Assembly (NCBI RefSeq): GCF_021462525.1
Contig: NZ_JAKEDT010000006.1
Location: 1-34,670 of the forward strand
Direction of reading: 5' to 3'
DNA: 34,670 nucleotides
Source: Thermus caliditerrae
GTDB taxonomy: Bacteria; Deinococcota; Deinococci; Deinococcales; Thermaceae
The translations under genes and the position numbers were made by a program. A model generated the notes under the pieces. The model did not search any database and was not told where the DNA came from. It saw nothing but the letters and a program-made list of their open reading frames with translations. Position 1 is the first letter of the stretch. Every line of letters begins with the position of its first letter. This document shows positions 16,558-24,044 of this stretch, piece after piece.

Positions 16558-16762
16558 GGTGTGTAAGGGATACTACCACAGGGAGCTTGCAGGGCTGCCC
16601 CGAATTTGGACCCTTCCAAGAGAAAGACCAAAGGCTGTCGCCTGGGGGTAGCAAGATGCGCAAGCAATTGGGGGGCAAGGCAAGGTTCGTGTGGGAGCCG
16701 GTATCCGGCCAAGGGTGGCAGTGCAAAGTGAAGTCCTTCCTTCTACCCAGGGTCAAGGCGGC

Positions 16763-17029
16763 CTATCGGTAGGCCTCTCTCCGGTGCTTGACCCGGGCCA
16801 CGGTAAGGGTCTTGGCCTCAGGGTCCACGGTGAAGAGAACCCGGTAGTCCCCCACACGGAGGCGGTACACGGGAGGGTAGCCGCTTCCCTTGAGCTTCTT
16901 GACCTTGCCCGGGGGAAAGGGGTTGTCCGCAAGCTCCTCCAAGGCCTGGTCCACCCGCCTCAGCACCTCGGGGGGAAGGGCCTCCAAGTCCTTCTGGGCA
17001 GAACGGGTAAGGAGGAGGGTGTACCTCAA
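16763..17029 (-). CDS. RelE/ParE-family toxin
   Basis: An 88-residue type II toxin of the RelE/ParE superfamily. The order is typical: helix AQKDLEALPPEVLRRVDQAL, then NPFPPGKVKKLKG, then the strand core YRLRVGDYRVLFTVD, ending RVKHRREAYR with the basic residues that serve mRNA cleavage in RelE proteins. It overlaps the antitoxin gene by 4 nt. Whether it cleaves ribosomal mRNA (RelE) or poisons gyrase (ParE) cannot be settled, although the basic C-terminus favours RelE. It sits directly upstream of the RT-cas1-cas2 operon. Confidence 0.88.
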   Translation of the reverse strand: MRYTLLLTRSAQKDLEALPPEVLRRVDQALEELADNPFPPGKVKKLKGSGYPPVYRLRVGDYRVLFTVDPEAKTLTVARVKHRREAYR

Positions 17030-17232
17030 AGCCGCCCCTCAGCCTTCAGGCGGGCCCGCACTTCCTCGTAGGGCGTGGTGGGCTCCTCCAGGGCGGCCAG
17101 GGCGTCCTCGAGGTCTTCCAGGTCCTCCAAGAGGGCCTGGAGGCGGGGCCATTGCCCCTTGGGGACAAAGAGCATGACCCCGAGCTCCCTACCCTCTTCG
17201 TCCCGCACTACCTGTACCGTTAGGGCGCTCAT
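17026..17232 (-). CDS. Antitoxin partner of the RelE/ParE toxin
   Basis: A 68-residue acidic protein. The first 25 residues form a predicted strand-rich part (SALTVQVVRDEEGRELGVML), followed by an acidic helix with repeated LEDLED, and a C-terminal tail EVRARLKAEGRL that would wrap the toxin. Gene order antitoxin-toxin with ATGA overlap is the standard type II arrangement. I do not assign it to a named antitoxin family. Confidence 0.78.
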   Translation of the reverse strand: MSALTVQVVRDEEGRELGVMLFVPKGQWPRLQALLEDLEDLEDALAALEEPTTPYEEVRARLKAEGRL

Positions 17233-17260
17233 AAGCCCATCTTACGCCTTCAGGAAGCCG

Positions 17261-17272
17261 AAGGTGCACCTT
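17261..17272. promoter_or_regulatory. Palindrome upstream of the toxin-antitoxin operon
   Basis: AAGGTGCACCTT is a perfect 12-bp palindrome, 29 nt before the antitoxin ATG, followed at once by a partial copy (GCACCT). Type II antitoxins usually repress their own promoter through such palindromes, so this is a candidate operator. No clear -10/-35 pair was identified. Confidence 0.4.
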
Positions 17273-17379
17273 GCACCTCCGAAGCGCACCGCCGCCCCGG
17301 AGATGCACCTTGACCTATTCCCCGAGGATGAAATCGGGGCATCCGTCCGCACGGGCCGTATCCCGGTGAGGGAAGCTTT

Positions 17380-17420
17380 CCTGCTCCAGGCCTTTCCAAG
17401 GCCACTCCGCCTGGAGCAGG
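17380..17420. repeat. Perfect 12-bp inverted repeat
   Basis: CCTGCTCCAGGC (17380-17391) and GCCTGGAGCAGG (17409-17420) are exact reverse complements around a 17-nt loop. It lies in a gene-free gap between the antitoxin promoter region and the unknown gene ending at 17588. No T-run follows on either strand, so it is not an obvious terminator; a recombination or protein-binding site is possible. Confidence 0.6.
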
Positions 17421-17587
17421 GCTAAACGGGTTACCCACAAAACCAACTTCTGCCCGTGTCCAATCCTCTAGGAGTTGGGGCTCCTACCCAAAGACCAAGT
17501 TCCTGCCCGGGTTCAGCTCGCAAGTCGCTTCCCGATCCGACTTTTGGGCCGGAAGGAGCGCGGAGTCGCTGGTCTTCTTTAGATACC

Positions 17588-17941
17588 CTAGTCCCCTTTC
17601 ACGCCATTCGTTCGTGCCTCCAAGACAATGTAGCGGAGAATGTAGTAGAGGTCCTCCAAAAAATCGGCCACTTCAGCCTGGAGATGCTTTTTAAAAAGAA
17701 GGTGGCGCTTGAGGACCAGCTTCCCCTCCCGCACGCTCAGTTCCGTGCCATGGGCGCTGTTCCAGTCGGTGAGGAAGGAGGGGTCTTTGGGCGCCTTGAA
17801 CACCTCCACCTCCAATAGGGCCAGAAAGTCGGCCTTTTCGCTTTCGGAAACGCGGATTTTGAGTATCCTCTTTTCCACCATGGACTTCAGCCGGTTGCCG
17901 CCAAGGTGGTGCACGGTGCGCATCACTTCCTTGGTTCCCAC
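17588..17941 (-). CDS. Hypothetical protein of 117 residues
   Basis: I do not recognise this protein. The start is set at GTG 17941 because AGGAGG lies exactly 5 nt upstream on the minus strand; the in-frame extension to 18058 has unusual composition and no ribosome site. The protein begins GTKEVMRTVHHLGG, has a basic strand-like stretch VEKRILKIRVSESEKADF, a middle part with WNSAHGTELSVREGKLVLKR, and a long C-terminal helix ADFLEDLYYILRYIVLEA. Codons are less GC-biased than the neighbours, which suggests recent transfer. There is no signal peptide or membrane segment. Confidence 0.65.
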   Translation of the reverse strand: MGTKEVMRTVHHLGGNRLKSMVEKRILKIRVSESEKADFLALLEVEVFKAPKDPSFLTDWNSAHGTELSVREGKLVLKRHLLFKKHLQAEVADFLEDLYYILRYIVLEARTNGVKGD

Positions 17942-18111
17942 GAGTACCTCCTGAAGAAGCAAAGCTAGAAGGCGCAAGGCGGAATGGCGCCTGCATTCAC
18001 CCCTGCAGCATAAATCCCCTTCACCCCTCCGCCTGTGTCGCTTGAGAAGCGCAGGCAAGCTTTCGTCGTTGGATGGAGGCGGCAGGGGGGTTTTGGGTCC
18101 TCAAGGAGGCG

Positions 18112-21100
18112 CTACACGTCCTTCAAGGGCCAAGCTTCCTCCACGCGCAAGGAAGCCCCTGTGTAGACCCCCTGCACCAGGAGAATACGGGCGTCGCGAA
18201 AGACCCGGTAGCGCCTCGCCCAGACCTCAGGGGGGATCACGGCCTGTAAGCGGTGAGGGCCATCCTCCAGGACGTAGAAGGCGTGGCCTTTGGCGGTGGG
18301 GGGCTTCTGCCGGGCCACCACCAGCCCGGCGGTGAGGGCGGGCCCGGGGCGCAGGAGGGGGATGGGGGTGGCTCCCAGTTCCTCGAGGTGCCCCCGGAGC
18401 AGGTCCAGGGGGTGGAGGGGAAGCTCGGAGAGGCCCTTTGCCTCGAGGTCTAGGCGGAGGCGTTCCCCAAGGTGCAAAGGCGGCAGGGGCGGAGGGGGGA
18501 TGGCCTCCGAGAGGAGGGGGCCTTCTGGGGCTAGCCCTGCCCGGAACAGGGCCTCCCGCCTGCCGTGAAGCTCGTCGAAGGCTCCCGCCTTGACCAGGGC
18601 CAGAAGAACGTCCTCCGGGGGTTCCAGGCGGGCGCGGAAGTCCTCCAGGGACCGGAAGGGCCCCCGCAGGCGCTGTCGCAGGATGGCGCGGGCGAAGTCC
18701 TCAGAAACCCCTTTGGCGGCGGTGAGGGGGAGGCGGAGGGCCTTCACCCCTCGTGCCACCTCCACCCGGTAGTGGAGGCCCGAGCGGTTCACGGAAAGGG
18801 GCAACAGGGGCACCCCAAGCCTTCGGGCCTCCTGGCGGAGGGTGGCGGGAGGCCACATGCCAGGGGCTTCGGAAAGGAGGCCTGCCAGGAAGGCTGCCGG
18901 GTGGTGGGCCTTGAGCCACAAGGAGGCGTAGGCGTGGCGGGCGAAGGCCTGGGCGTGGCTCTCCGTGAAGCCGTAGCCGCGGAAGCCCTCCACCAAGCGC
19001 CACACCTCCATGGCCTCCTCCCCCTCGAGGCCCAAGGTGGCCCGGAGCCCCTCCAGAAAGCGCTCCCGAAGGGGCTTGAGGTCTTCTTCGTCCTGGGCCT
19101 TGCTTAGGGCCTTGCGGAAGGCTTCCGCTTCGGCCCAGCCCATCCCCGCCCCGTGGTGGAGGAGGGAGAGGAGCTGCTCTTGAAAGAGCAAGACCCCGTG
19201 GGTCTTGGAAAGAAGACCCTGCAACACCGGGTGCAGGGGCCTGCTCCTCTCCCGCCCAATCCGCCTTTCCAAATAGGGGCGCACCGTGCCCGACTGGATG
19301 GGCCCGGGGCGCACCAGGGCGATTTGCTGGGCCAGGTCTTCCAGGGTCTTGGGCCGGAGCCTCCGGCTCATGGCGGTCTGGGCCGGGCTTTCCAGCTGGA
19401 AGACCCCCAGGGTTTCCCCCCGCCACAAGGGGCGGTAGACGGCCTCTTCTTGGGGCAGGCCTTCCAGGTCCAGCCAGACCCCCTCGCTGCGAAAGACCTC
19501 TTCCCGGGCCCTTTCCAAGGCGGAGAGCATCCGGAGCCCCAGGAGGTCCAGCTTCACCAGGCCCAGGGCCTCGAGGTCGTCCTTATCCAAGGTGAGCATC
19601 TGGATGCCGCCGGCGCTCCGCACCACCGGGGCGTAACGGGTGAGGGGGCCGGGAGCCACCACCACCCCGCCCACATGGGGCATAAGGTGGCGCACGTGCC
19701 CCTTCTCCATGAGGGCGAGGAGCCGGAGGAGGAGCCCTTTGACCGGGGCCTCCCCCAATACCTCCCGGAAGAGGGGCTCGGCCTCTTGCGCCCGGTGGGG
19801 AGGAAGGTGGCGGAAGTCCCGGCCCAGGGCCCGGGTGAGGCGGTGGCGGAGCTCCGCCGGAAGCCCCAAAGCCCTTCCCAGGTCCTGCACCGCCAGGGGC
19901 AGGCGGTAGGTGACGTAGGCGGCGGCCATGGCCTCCTGGGCCCCGTAGGCTTCCTCCAGGTGGCGGATCACCTCTTGGCGCCTGCGGCTGGAGAGGTCCA
20001 GGTCGATGTCGGGAAGGGCCTTCATCCCCCCGTGGAGGAAGCGCTCGAAGAGGAGGCCCTCCGCCACCGGGTCCACGGGGGTCAGGTCCAGGAGGTGGGC
20101 CAAGAGGCTCCCCACGGCGCTTCCCCGGGCCACCGCCAGGATGCCCTGGCTGCGGGCCCAGGCCACCACCTGGTGGGCGAGAAGGAAGAACCCCGCAAGG
20201 CCCAGCGCCTCCACGGTGGCGAGCTCCTCCTGGAGCCGGGCTTGGTAGGCGGGCCTTTGTGGGTAGCGGCGCCTGAGGGCCTCCTGGGCCAGGCGGGTGA
20301 GCTCCTCCTGTGGGGTGCGCCCAGGGGGGAGGGGGACGGGGGGGTCCAGCATCCTTTCCGGCAGGAGGGGGAAGGCCAGGCTTTCCGCCAAGGCCCGGGC
20401 GTTGGCCCAAGCCTCGGGGAAGGGGATGCGGTCCAGGGCCTCCTCCTTGGAGGGGAGGGCCTGGGCCTCGTTTCTCGGCCTCTCCGGGTGGGGTTGCTCC
20501 ACGCCAAGGCCCAGCCGGGCGCAGGTGAGGGCGTCCAGGAGGGGATAGAGCTCCGGCGTGGCCTGGCGCACCTCCAGGGCGGGCACGTAGGGCAGGCCCC
20601 GGTCTTGGGCCAGGGCGCGGAGGATCCGCACCCGGCGGTCGTCCCCCGGCAGGCGGGCGTGGTAGAGGGCTAGGAAAAGGCGGTCCCGGAAGGCGGCCTC
20701 GAGGGTCTTTAGGAGCCGGTCCAGGGCCTCGAGGCGCCTTGCCGAAAGGAGGCGGCTGGGGAAGCCCTCCCGCCCCCCGGTGAGGAGGACCAGGTCTGCG
20801 TTGTCTTCTAGGAGAGCCGCCAGCGGCAGGCTCCCTTCGGCTAGGGCCTGGCTGAGGTGGGCGGAGAGGCGGGCGTAGCCTTCCCGGCTCCCCGCCAGGA
20901 GGAGGACGGGGAAGGTGCCCTCAGGGGTGGCCAGGGGAAGCCCTGCCCCCAGGAGGGACTTTAGGCCGAGCTCCTGGGCCTTGCGAAAAAACCGCACCCC
21001 GCCCGTGAGGGAGCGCCAGTCGGTGAGGGCCAGGTGGGTGTGGCCTAGCGCCCGGGCGCGCTCCAAAAGCCTTTCCGGGGAGGACACCCCCCTGCCGAAG

Positions 21101-21150
21101 TAGGACTCGGCGGTGAGCAGGGCTAGTCCAGCACCCGGCTCAGGACCCAC
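18112..21150 (-). CDS. dnaE2: Error-prone DNA polymerase DnaE2 (ImuC)
   Basis: A 1012-residue C-family polymerase of the translesion type. The palm aspartates are present in PDIDLDLSS (near residue 380) and VKLDLLGLRML (near 535), with RGSAVGSLLAHLL and RPGPIQSG as expected. ARHAYASLWLKAHHPAAF followed by LRQEARRLGVPLLPLSVN is typical of DnaE2 rather than DnaE1. The N-terminal PHP domain is eroded: the usual HxH is missing (LTAESYFGRG) and TDW stands where TDH is usual, so proofreading is unlikely. It starts at GTG 21150, overlapping the DUF6504 gene by 28 nt. In the lexA-imuB-dnaE2 operon it should supply the active polymerase for damage-induced mutagenesis. Confidence 0.92.
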   Translation of the reverse strand: MGPEPGAGLALLTAESYFGRGVSSPERLLERARALGHTHLALTDWRSLTGGVRFFRKAQELGLKSLLGAGLPLATPEGTFPVLLLAGSREGYARLSAHLSQALAEGSLPLAALLEDNADLVLLTGGREGFPSRLLSARRLEALDRLLKTLEAAFRDRLFLALYHARLPGDDRRVRILRALAQDRGLPYVPALEVRQATPELYPLLDALTCARLGLGVEQPHPERPRNEAQALPSKEEALDRIPFPEAWANARALAESLAFPLLPERMLDPPVPLPPGRTPQEELTRLAQEALRRRYPQRPAYQARLQEELATVEALGLAGFFLLAHQVVAWARSQGILAVARGSAVGSLLAHLLDLTPVDPVAEGLLFERFLHGGMKALPDIDLDLSSRRRQEVIRHLEEAYGAQEAMAAAYVTYRLPLAVQDLGRALGLPAELRHRLTRALGRDFRHLPPHRAQEAEPLFREVLGEAPVKGLLLRLLALMEKGHVRHLMPHVGGVVVAPGPLTRYAPVVRSAGGIQMLTLDKDDLEALGLVKLDLLGLRMLSALERAREEVFRSEGVWLDLEGLPQEEAVYRPLWRGETLGVFQLESPAQTAMSRRLRPKTLEDLAQQIALVRPGPIQSGTVRPYLERRIGRERSRPLHPVLQGLLSKTHGVLLFQEQLLSLLHHGAGMGWAEAEAFRKALSKAQDEEDLKPLRERFLEGLRATLGLEGEEAMEVWRLVEGFRGYGFTESHAQAFARHAYASLWLKAHHPAAFLAGLLSEAPGMWPPATLRQEARRLGVPLLPLSVNRSGLHYRVEVARGVKALRLPLTAAKGVSEDFARAILRQRLRGPFRSLEDFRARLEPPEDVLLALVKAGAFDELHGRREALFRAGLAPEGPLLSEAIPPPPLPPLHLGERLRLDLEAKGLSELPLHPLDLLRGHLEELGATPIPLLRPGPALTAGLVVARQKPPTAKGHAFYVLEDGPHRLQAVIPPEVWARRYRVFRDARILLVQGVYTGASLRVEEAWPLKDV

Positions 21151-21356
21151 GTTTCCCCCTCCCTATAGACCTCAAGAAGGAGCCCGCCCTGCACCTCCAG
21201 CAGAAAGTAGTCGCGGCCTGCCTCGAGGCGCCACCACCGCCCCCCCGCCCGCCAGCGGTCCAGGAGGCGCACCACCTTCCTCCTTCCCCTGTAGGCCACC
21301 CACCGGGGCCGTCCCTCCTCGCAGAAGACCTGCACCGGTACCAGGTAAAGCCGCAT
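21123..21356 (-). CDS. DUF6504 protein, ImuB C-terminal-domain homologue
   Basis: A 77-residue protein between imuB and dnaE2. The pattern RWVAYRGRRKVVRLLDRW, then GRWWRLEAGRDYFLLEV and ETWVLSRVLD matches the DUF6504 family, which in actinobacterial mutasome operons lies at the same place and corresponds to the last domain of longer ImuB proteins. The ATG at 21356 has GGAGG 6 nt upstream. Its reading frame overlaps the end of the imuB frame by 185 nt and the start of dnaE2 by 28 nt. Likely a mutasome accessory factor. Confidence 0.75.
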   Translation of the reverse strand: MRLYLVPVQVFCEEGRPRWVAYRGRRKVVRLLDRWRAGGRWWRLEAGRDYFLLEVQGGLLLEVYREGETWVLSRVLD

Positions 21357-22449
21357 CTCCCACCTCCCAAGGGCGGTAGCGGAAGCCCCGCTCCGGGGCC
21401 AGGGCGTCGGGGTCCACCACCTCCACCCGCAGGAAGAGACCGGGGTGATGGGCGAGGAGGGCCTTGAGCCCTTCCCCCTCCCGCTGGAAAAGCCCTTCCT
21501 GCCGCGCGGGGCGGAGGAGGCCCAGGGCCTCTCCCCGCACTCCCCCCAGGGGCATCCCCCAGGCCCCGCTCCGCCGGAAGGCGGCCACCAGGGCCAGGTA
21601 AAGCCCCTCTTCTTCCCGCAAGGGCTCCTTGGCCAGGTGCTCCCCCCGGAGGGCTAGCCCCTCGGCCAGGGCCACCACCGCCACCCGCTGCGCGGCCCGT
21701 CCCGCAAGCCTTCTCGCCAGCAGGCGGGCCAGGTGGCGGAAGAGCCCCTCGCTGGCCTCCGCTGGGGGGTCTAGGAGGACTTCCGCCTCCGCCCGCTCCT
21801 CCTCCCGGAAGCGGGCCACCTCCTTCCGCCAAGGGCCGAAGAGGTAGGGGAGAAGCTGGCGCCCCTCCCGCAGGTAGGCGGCCACCTGGCTGGGCCGCCA
21901 ACGCCTAAGCTCGCCCACCCGCTTTAGACCCAGGAGCTGGAGCTTTTCCAGGCCCTCCGGGGTGAGACCCACCCCCTGGAGGAAGCGGAGGGGAAGCCGG
22001 TCCAAGAAGGCCTCCGCTTCCTCCACCGCCCGCGCTTCCCCCTCGGGCGCCGACCAAGCGGCCAGGAAGGCCACCTCCCGCCAGGGGGCCACCCCCACCC
22101 GGGCGCGGTAGCCCTGGGCCAGGAGGCGGGCCTCGAGGGGGGTGAGGCGGAGGAGGGCCACCCCGGGGCCCAGGGCCTCCACCCAGGGGGTGAGGCGGTG
22201 AAGCTCCGCCAAAAGATCCTTCCAGGCCTCTTCCGCTCGGAGAGGGTAGGGAAGGAGCTGGAGGCTTTCCACCCGTGTCCGGGCGGCCTCGAGGGTCATA
22301 CCTTCCCGGAGGCCGAGCTTCCGGGCCAGGGGCGAGAGGGCCGCCACCTTTCCACCCCGGTGGACCGCCACCGGAAGCCCCTCGAGGGCCGGGTTCTCCC
22401 GCCTCCAGAGCCACACCGGCCAAGGCAGGAAGAGGGCCGCGGCCACCAT
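21172..22449 (-). CDS. imuB: ImuB, inactive Y-family polymerase-like mutasome hub
   Basis: A 425-residue open frame. The start LFLPWPVWLWRRENPALEGLPVAV is the ImuB version of the Y-family N-terminus and lacks the catalytic aspartate; the SIDE-like motif is also absent. LPLRFLQGVGLTPEGLEKLQLLGLKRVGEL is the helix-hairpin-helix thumb. ImuB links the beta clamp to DnaE2. The recognisable protein ends near PERGFRYRPWE (about residue 365); the last 60 residues are glycine/alanine/proline-rich, coincide with the DUF6504 gene in another frame, and are probably not conserved. The ATG directly follows the lexA stop codon with no gap. No imuA gene is present. Confidence 0.85.
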   Translation of the reverse strand: MVAAALFLPWPVWLWRRENPALEGLPVAVHRGGKVAALSPLARKLGLREGMTLEAARTRVESLQLLPYPLRAEEAWKDLLAELHRLTPWVEALGPGVALLRLTPLEARLLAQGYRARVGVAPWREVAFLAAWSAPEGEARAVEEAEAFLDRLPLRFLQGVGLTPEGLEKLQLLGLKRVGELRRWRPSQVAAYLREGRQLLPYLFGPWRKEVARFREEERAEAEVLLDPPAEASEGLFRHLARLLARRLAGRAAQRVAVVALAEGLALRGEHLAKEPLREEEGLYLALVAAFRRSGAWGMPLGGVRGEALGLLRPARQEGLFQREGEGLKALLAHHPGLFLRVEVVDPDALAPERGFRYRPWEVGDAALPGTGAGLLRGGTAPVGGLQGKEEGGAPPGPLAGGGAVVAPRGRPRLLSAGGAGRAPS

Positions 22450-23085
22450 CTAGAGCCTCCGGAAAATCCCCAGCCGCCTAAGCGCTTCCTTCCCCCGCAG
22501 GAGGAACCGGAAGACCCCCTGCACCTCCACCTCCCCCGCCGGAAGCCGCAAGGCCGGGTAGGCGGGGTTGTGGGGCTTGAGGACCACCCACTCCCCCTCG
22601 GGGTAGACGTACTTCAGGGTGGTCCTCCCCTCGTGGAGCACCGCGGCGATCTCCCCCCGCCTGGGCCTCACCCCCCGCTCCACCACCACCACATCCCCCT
22701 CCAGGAGGTACTCCGCCATGCTGTCCCCCTCCACCACCAGGGCGAAGAGGCCAGGCCAGCCGGGGAGGGCGATGAGCCCTTCCGCCTCCTCCAAGGCCAG
22801 CTCGGGGGGACCTGCGGGGATGCGCCCCACCACGGGGATGGCCAGGCCCGCCAGGAGGGCCCCCTCGGGGGTGAGCTCCAGGTGGGTGGGCCGCCCGTGG
22901 CCTCCGGGGTGGAGGCGGAGGAGGCCCTTCTTTGCCAGGGCTTCCAGGTGCTGCCGAAGGGTCTGGGGCCTTAGGCCCAGGGCCTTGGTGAGGTCGTGGG
23001 CGGTGGGGGAGAGGCCTTCCCGGGCCATCTCTGCCGCTGCCTTCAAGACCCGGTGCTGACCAGGGGGGAGCTGGATAGGGACCAT
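22450..23085 (-). CDS. lexA: LexA-type SOS repressor
   Basis: A 211-residue S24-family repressor. Residues 1-70 form a winged-helix DNA-binding domain (TAHDLTKALGLRPQTLRQHLEAL). The self-cleavage site is Ala91-Gly92 in VVGRIPAGPPE, the nucleophile Ser122 in VEGDSMAEYLLEGD, and the general base Lys158 in RTTLKYV, so RecA-stimulated cleavage should be intact. It heads the imuB-DUF6504-dnaE2 operon. An operator dyad lies 9 nt before its ATG, consistent with autoregulation. It may be a plasmid- or cassette-specific LexA2 rather than the host's main LexA. Confidence 0.9.
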   Translation of the reverse strand: MVPIQLPPGQHRVLKAAAEMAREGLSPTAHDLTKALGLRPQTLRQHLEALAKKGLLRLHPGGHGRPTHLELTPEGALLAGLAIPVVGRIPAGPPELALEEAEGLIALPGWPGLFALVVEGDSMAEYLLEGDVVVVERGVRPRRGEIAAVLHEGRTTLKYVYPEGEWVVLKPHNPAYPALRLPAGEVEVQGVFRFLLRGKEALRRLGIFRRL

Positions 23086-23093
23086 GGTTGGTA

Positions 23094-23109
23094 CCTGTTA
23101 TATAGCAGG
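23094..23109. promoter_or_regulatory. Candidate LexA operator of the mutagenesis cassette
   Basis: CCTGTTATATAGCAGG is a dyad with 14 of 16 symmetric positions and the central palindrome TATATA. On the minus strand it overlaps TATA-type -10 sequences just ahead of the lexA ATG. The form CTG-N8-CAG recalls the E. coli CTG-N10-CAG box but is two bases shorter. It also lies upstream of a truncated plus-strand reading frame at 23152, which it may once have co-regulated. Confidence 0.6.
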
Positions 23110-23151
23110 ATACCGGGGGATGTAAAGCCCCCGAGGGAGGGGGGCCTCGAG

Positions 23152-23269
23152 GTGCGCTTCTACCCCGACGGGAGCCGGGCGGTGGTGTGCGGGGACCTGG
23201 AGGCCCTCAGGGTCTGGACAAGCGGGTCCTCAGGGGGTGAGGCGGGGTGTAGGCTCTTCCGCGACCTAG
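23152..23269 (+). pseudogene. Possible 5' fragment of a gene cut by the IS5-type element
   Basis: From GTG 23152, preceded by GGGAGGGGGG 7 nt upstream, about 39 codons read VRFYPDGSRAVVCGDLEALR and onward until the insertion at 23270. Composition and ribosome site look gene-like. It is divergent from lexA and shares its operator region. I do not recognise the protein, and joining across the insertion gives no convincing continuation. Confidence 0.35.
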
Positions 23270-24034
23270 AGGCTGTTGTAAAAGTCTTGCACACCTTGAG
23301 GGGTGCAAAGGAGACGCCCATCCTACCCCAGCGATCCCAGCGACGAGGAATGGGCCATCCTTGAGCCCCTAATCCCTGCCCCCAAGCCCGGGGGTTGCCC
23401 CGCCAAGGTGCCTCGCCGAGAAATCGTCTTTGGGGCCCCCACCCCAAAGGAACCGCAACGCCCTCTTGGACGTCCTGGAAAACGGCATCAAGTGGCGTGC
23501 CATGCCCCATGACCTACCCCACGGGTCCACGGTCTACCACTACTTCCGCAAGTGGCAGAAAGAAAGGGTTTGGGAGAGGGCAGCTCAGGCCCTGGTCCGG
23601 CGGGACCGGGAAAGAGAAAGGCGGTATGCCTCTCCCAGCGCCCTGGTGGTGGACAGCCAATCGGTGAAGACCACGGAAAAGGGGGCCCCGAGGGGACGAC
23701 AGAGCCAAGAGGGTGAAGGGGCGGAAACGCCAGGTGGTGGCGGATACCGGGGGAGGATGCTCCGGGCGTACGTTTACCAGGCCAACGTACACGACCAGTA
23801 TTGCAGGCCCTAAGGTTAGAGCTGGGGGTGGTGGCCCATTCTTACGCCAGGCTATGCCCATAACCAAGCCGTTGTCCAAGCGGTGTGGTTGGGGAGGAAC
23901 CGGAGGTTGAGGGAGGATTACGAGTGGCAACCTTCCCTCAGTGAGGCGTGGTTGTACTTGGGCATGCTACGCTTGCTGGTGAAGCGTCTAGCGAGGGCTG
24001 CGTGAGGGGCAGTGGGAAGCCTTTACGACAGCCT
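23270..24034 (+). mobile_element. Decayed IS5-family insertion sequence
   Basis: Terminal inverted repeats start AGGCTGTTGTAAAAG at 23270 and, read inward from the other end, AGGCTGTCGTAAAGG at 24034. CTAG flanks both ends (23266-23269 and 24035-24038), a 4-bp target duplication of the kind made by IS5. The element is 765 bp, and its transposase gene is broken. It sits between the LexA operator region and the end of the PAS-GGDEF-EAL gene. Confidence 0.8.
23303..24005 (+). pseudogene. Broken IS5-family DDE transposase
   Basis: The pieces YPSDPSDEEWAILEPLIPAP, NALLDVLENGIKWRAMPHDL, STVYHYFRKWQKERVWE and LVVDSQSVKTTEKGAPRG are recognisable, with the first DDE aspartate in VVDSQSVK, but they lie in different frames. 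About 28 nt starting near 23428 interrupt the reading frame, roughly two nucleotides are missing near 23695, and a further shift follows near 23750. The C-terminal end SEAWLYLGMLRLLVKRLARAA ends at TGA 24005. It cannot make an active enzyme. Confidence 0.85.
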
Positions 24035-24044
24035 CTAGACCCCT

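Larger units (their letters stand above)
17233..17587. other. Intergenic region with inverted repeats
   Basis: I see no gene here. The stretch contains a 12-bp palindrome close to the antitoxin start (17261-17272), the block GATGCACCTTGACC (17301-17314) that partly repeats it, a perfect 12-bp inverted repeat (17380-17420), and a 6-bp TAGGAG/CTCCTA hairpin near 17470-17487. Codon-like periodicity is absent. Confidence 0.5.

Noticed and set aside
19153-20673. A 506-codon plus-strand open frame opposite dnaE2.
   Set aside because: Its composition (His, Gly, Gln, Pro-rich) is that of an antisense frame in a GC-rich gene; dnaE2 on the other strand is fully conserved.
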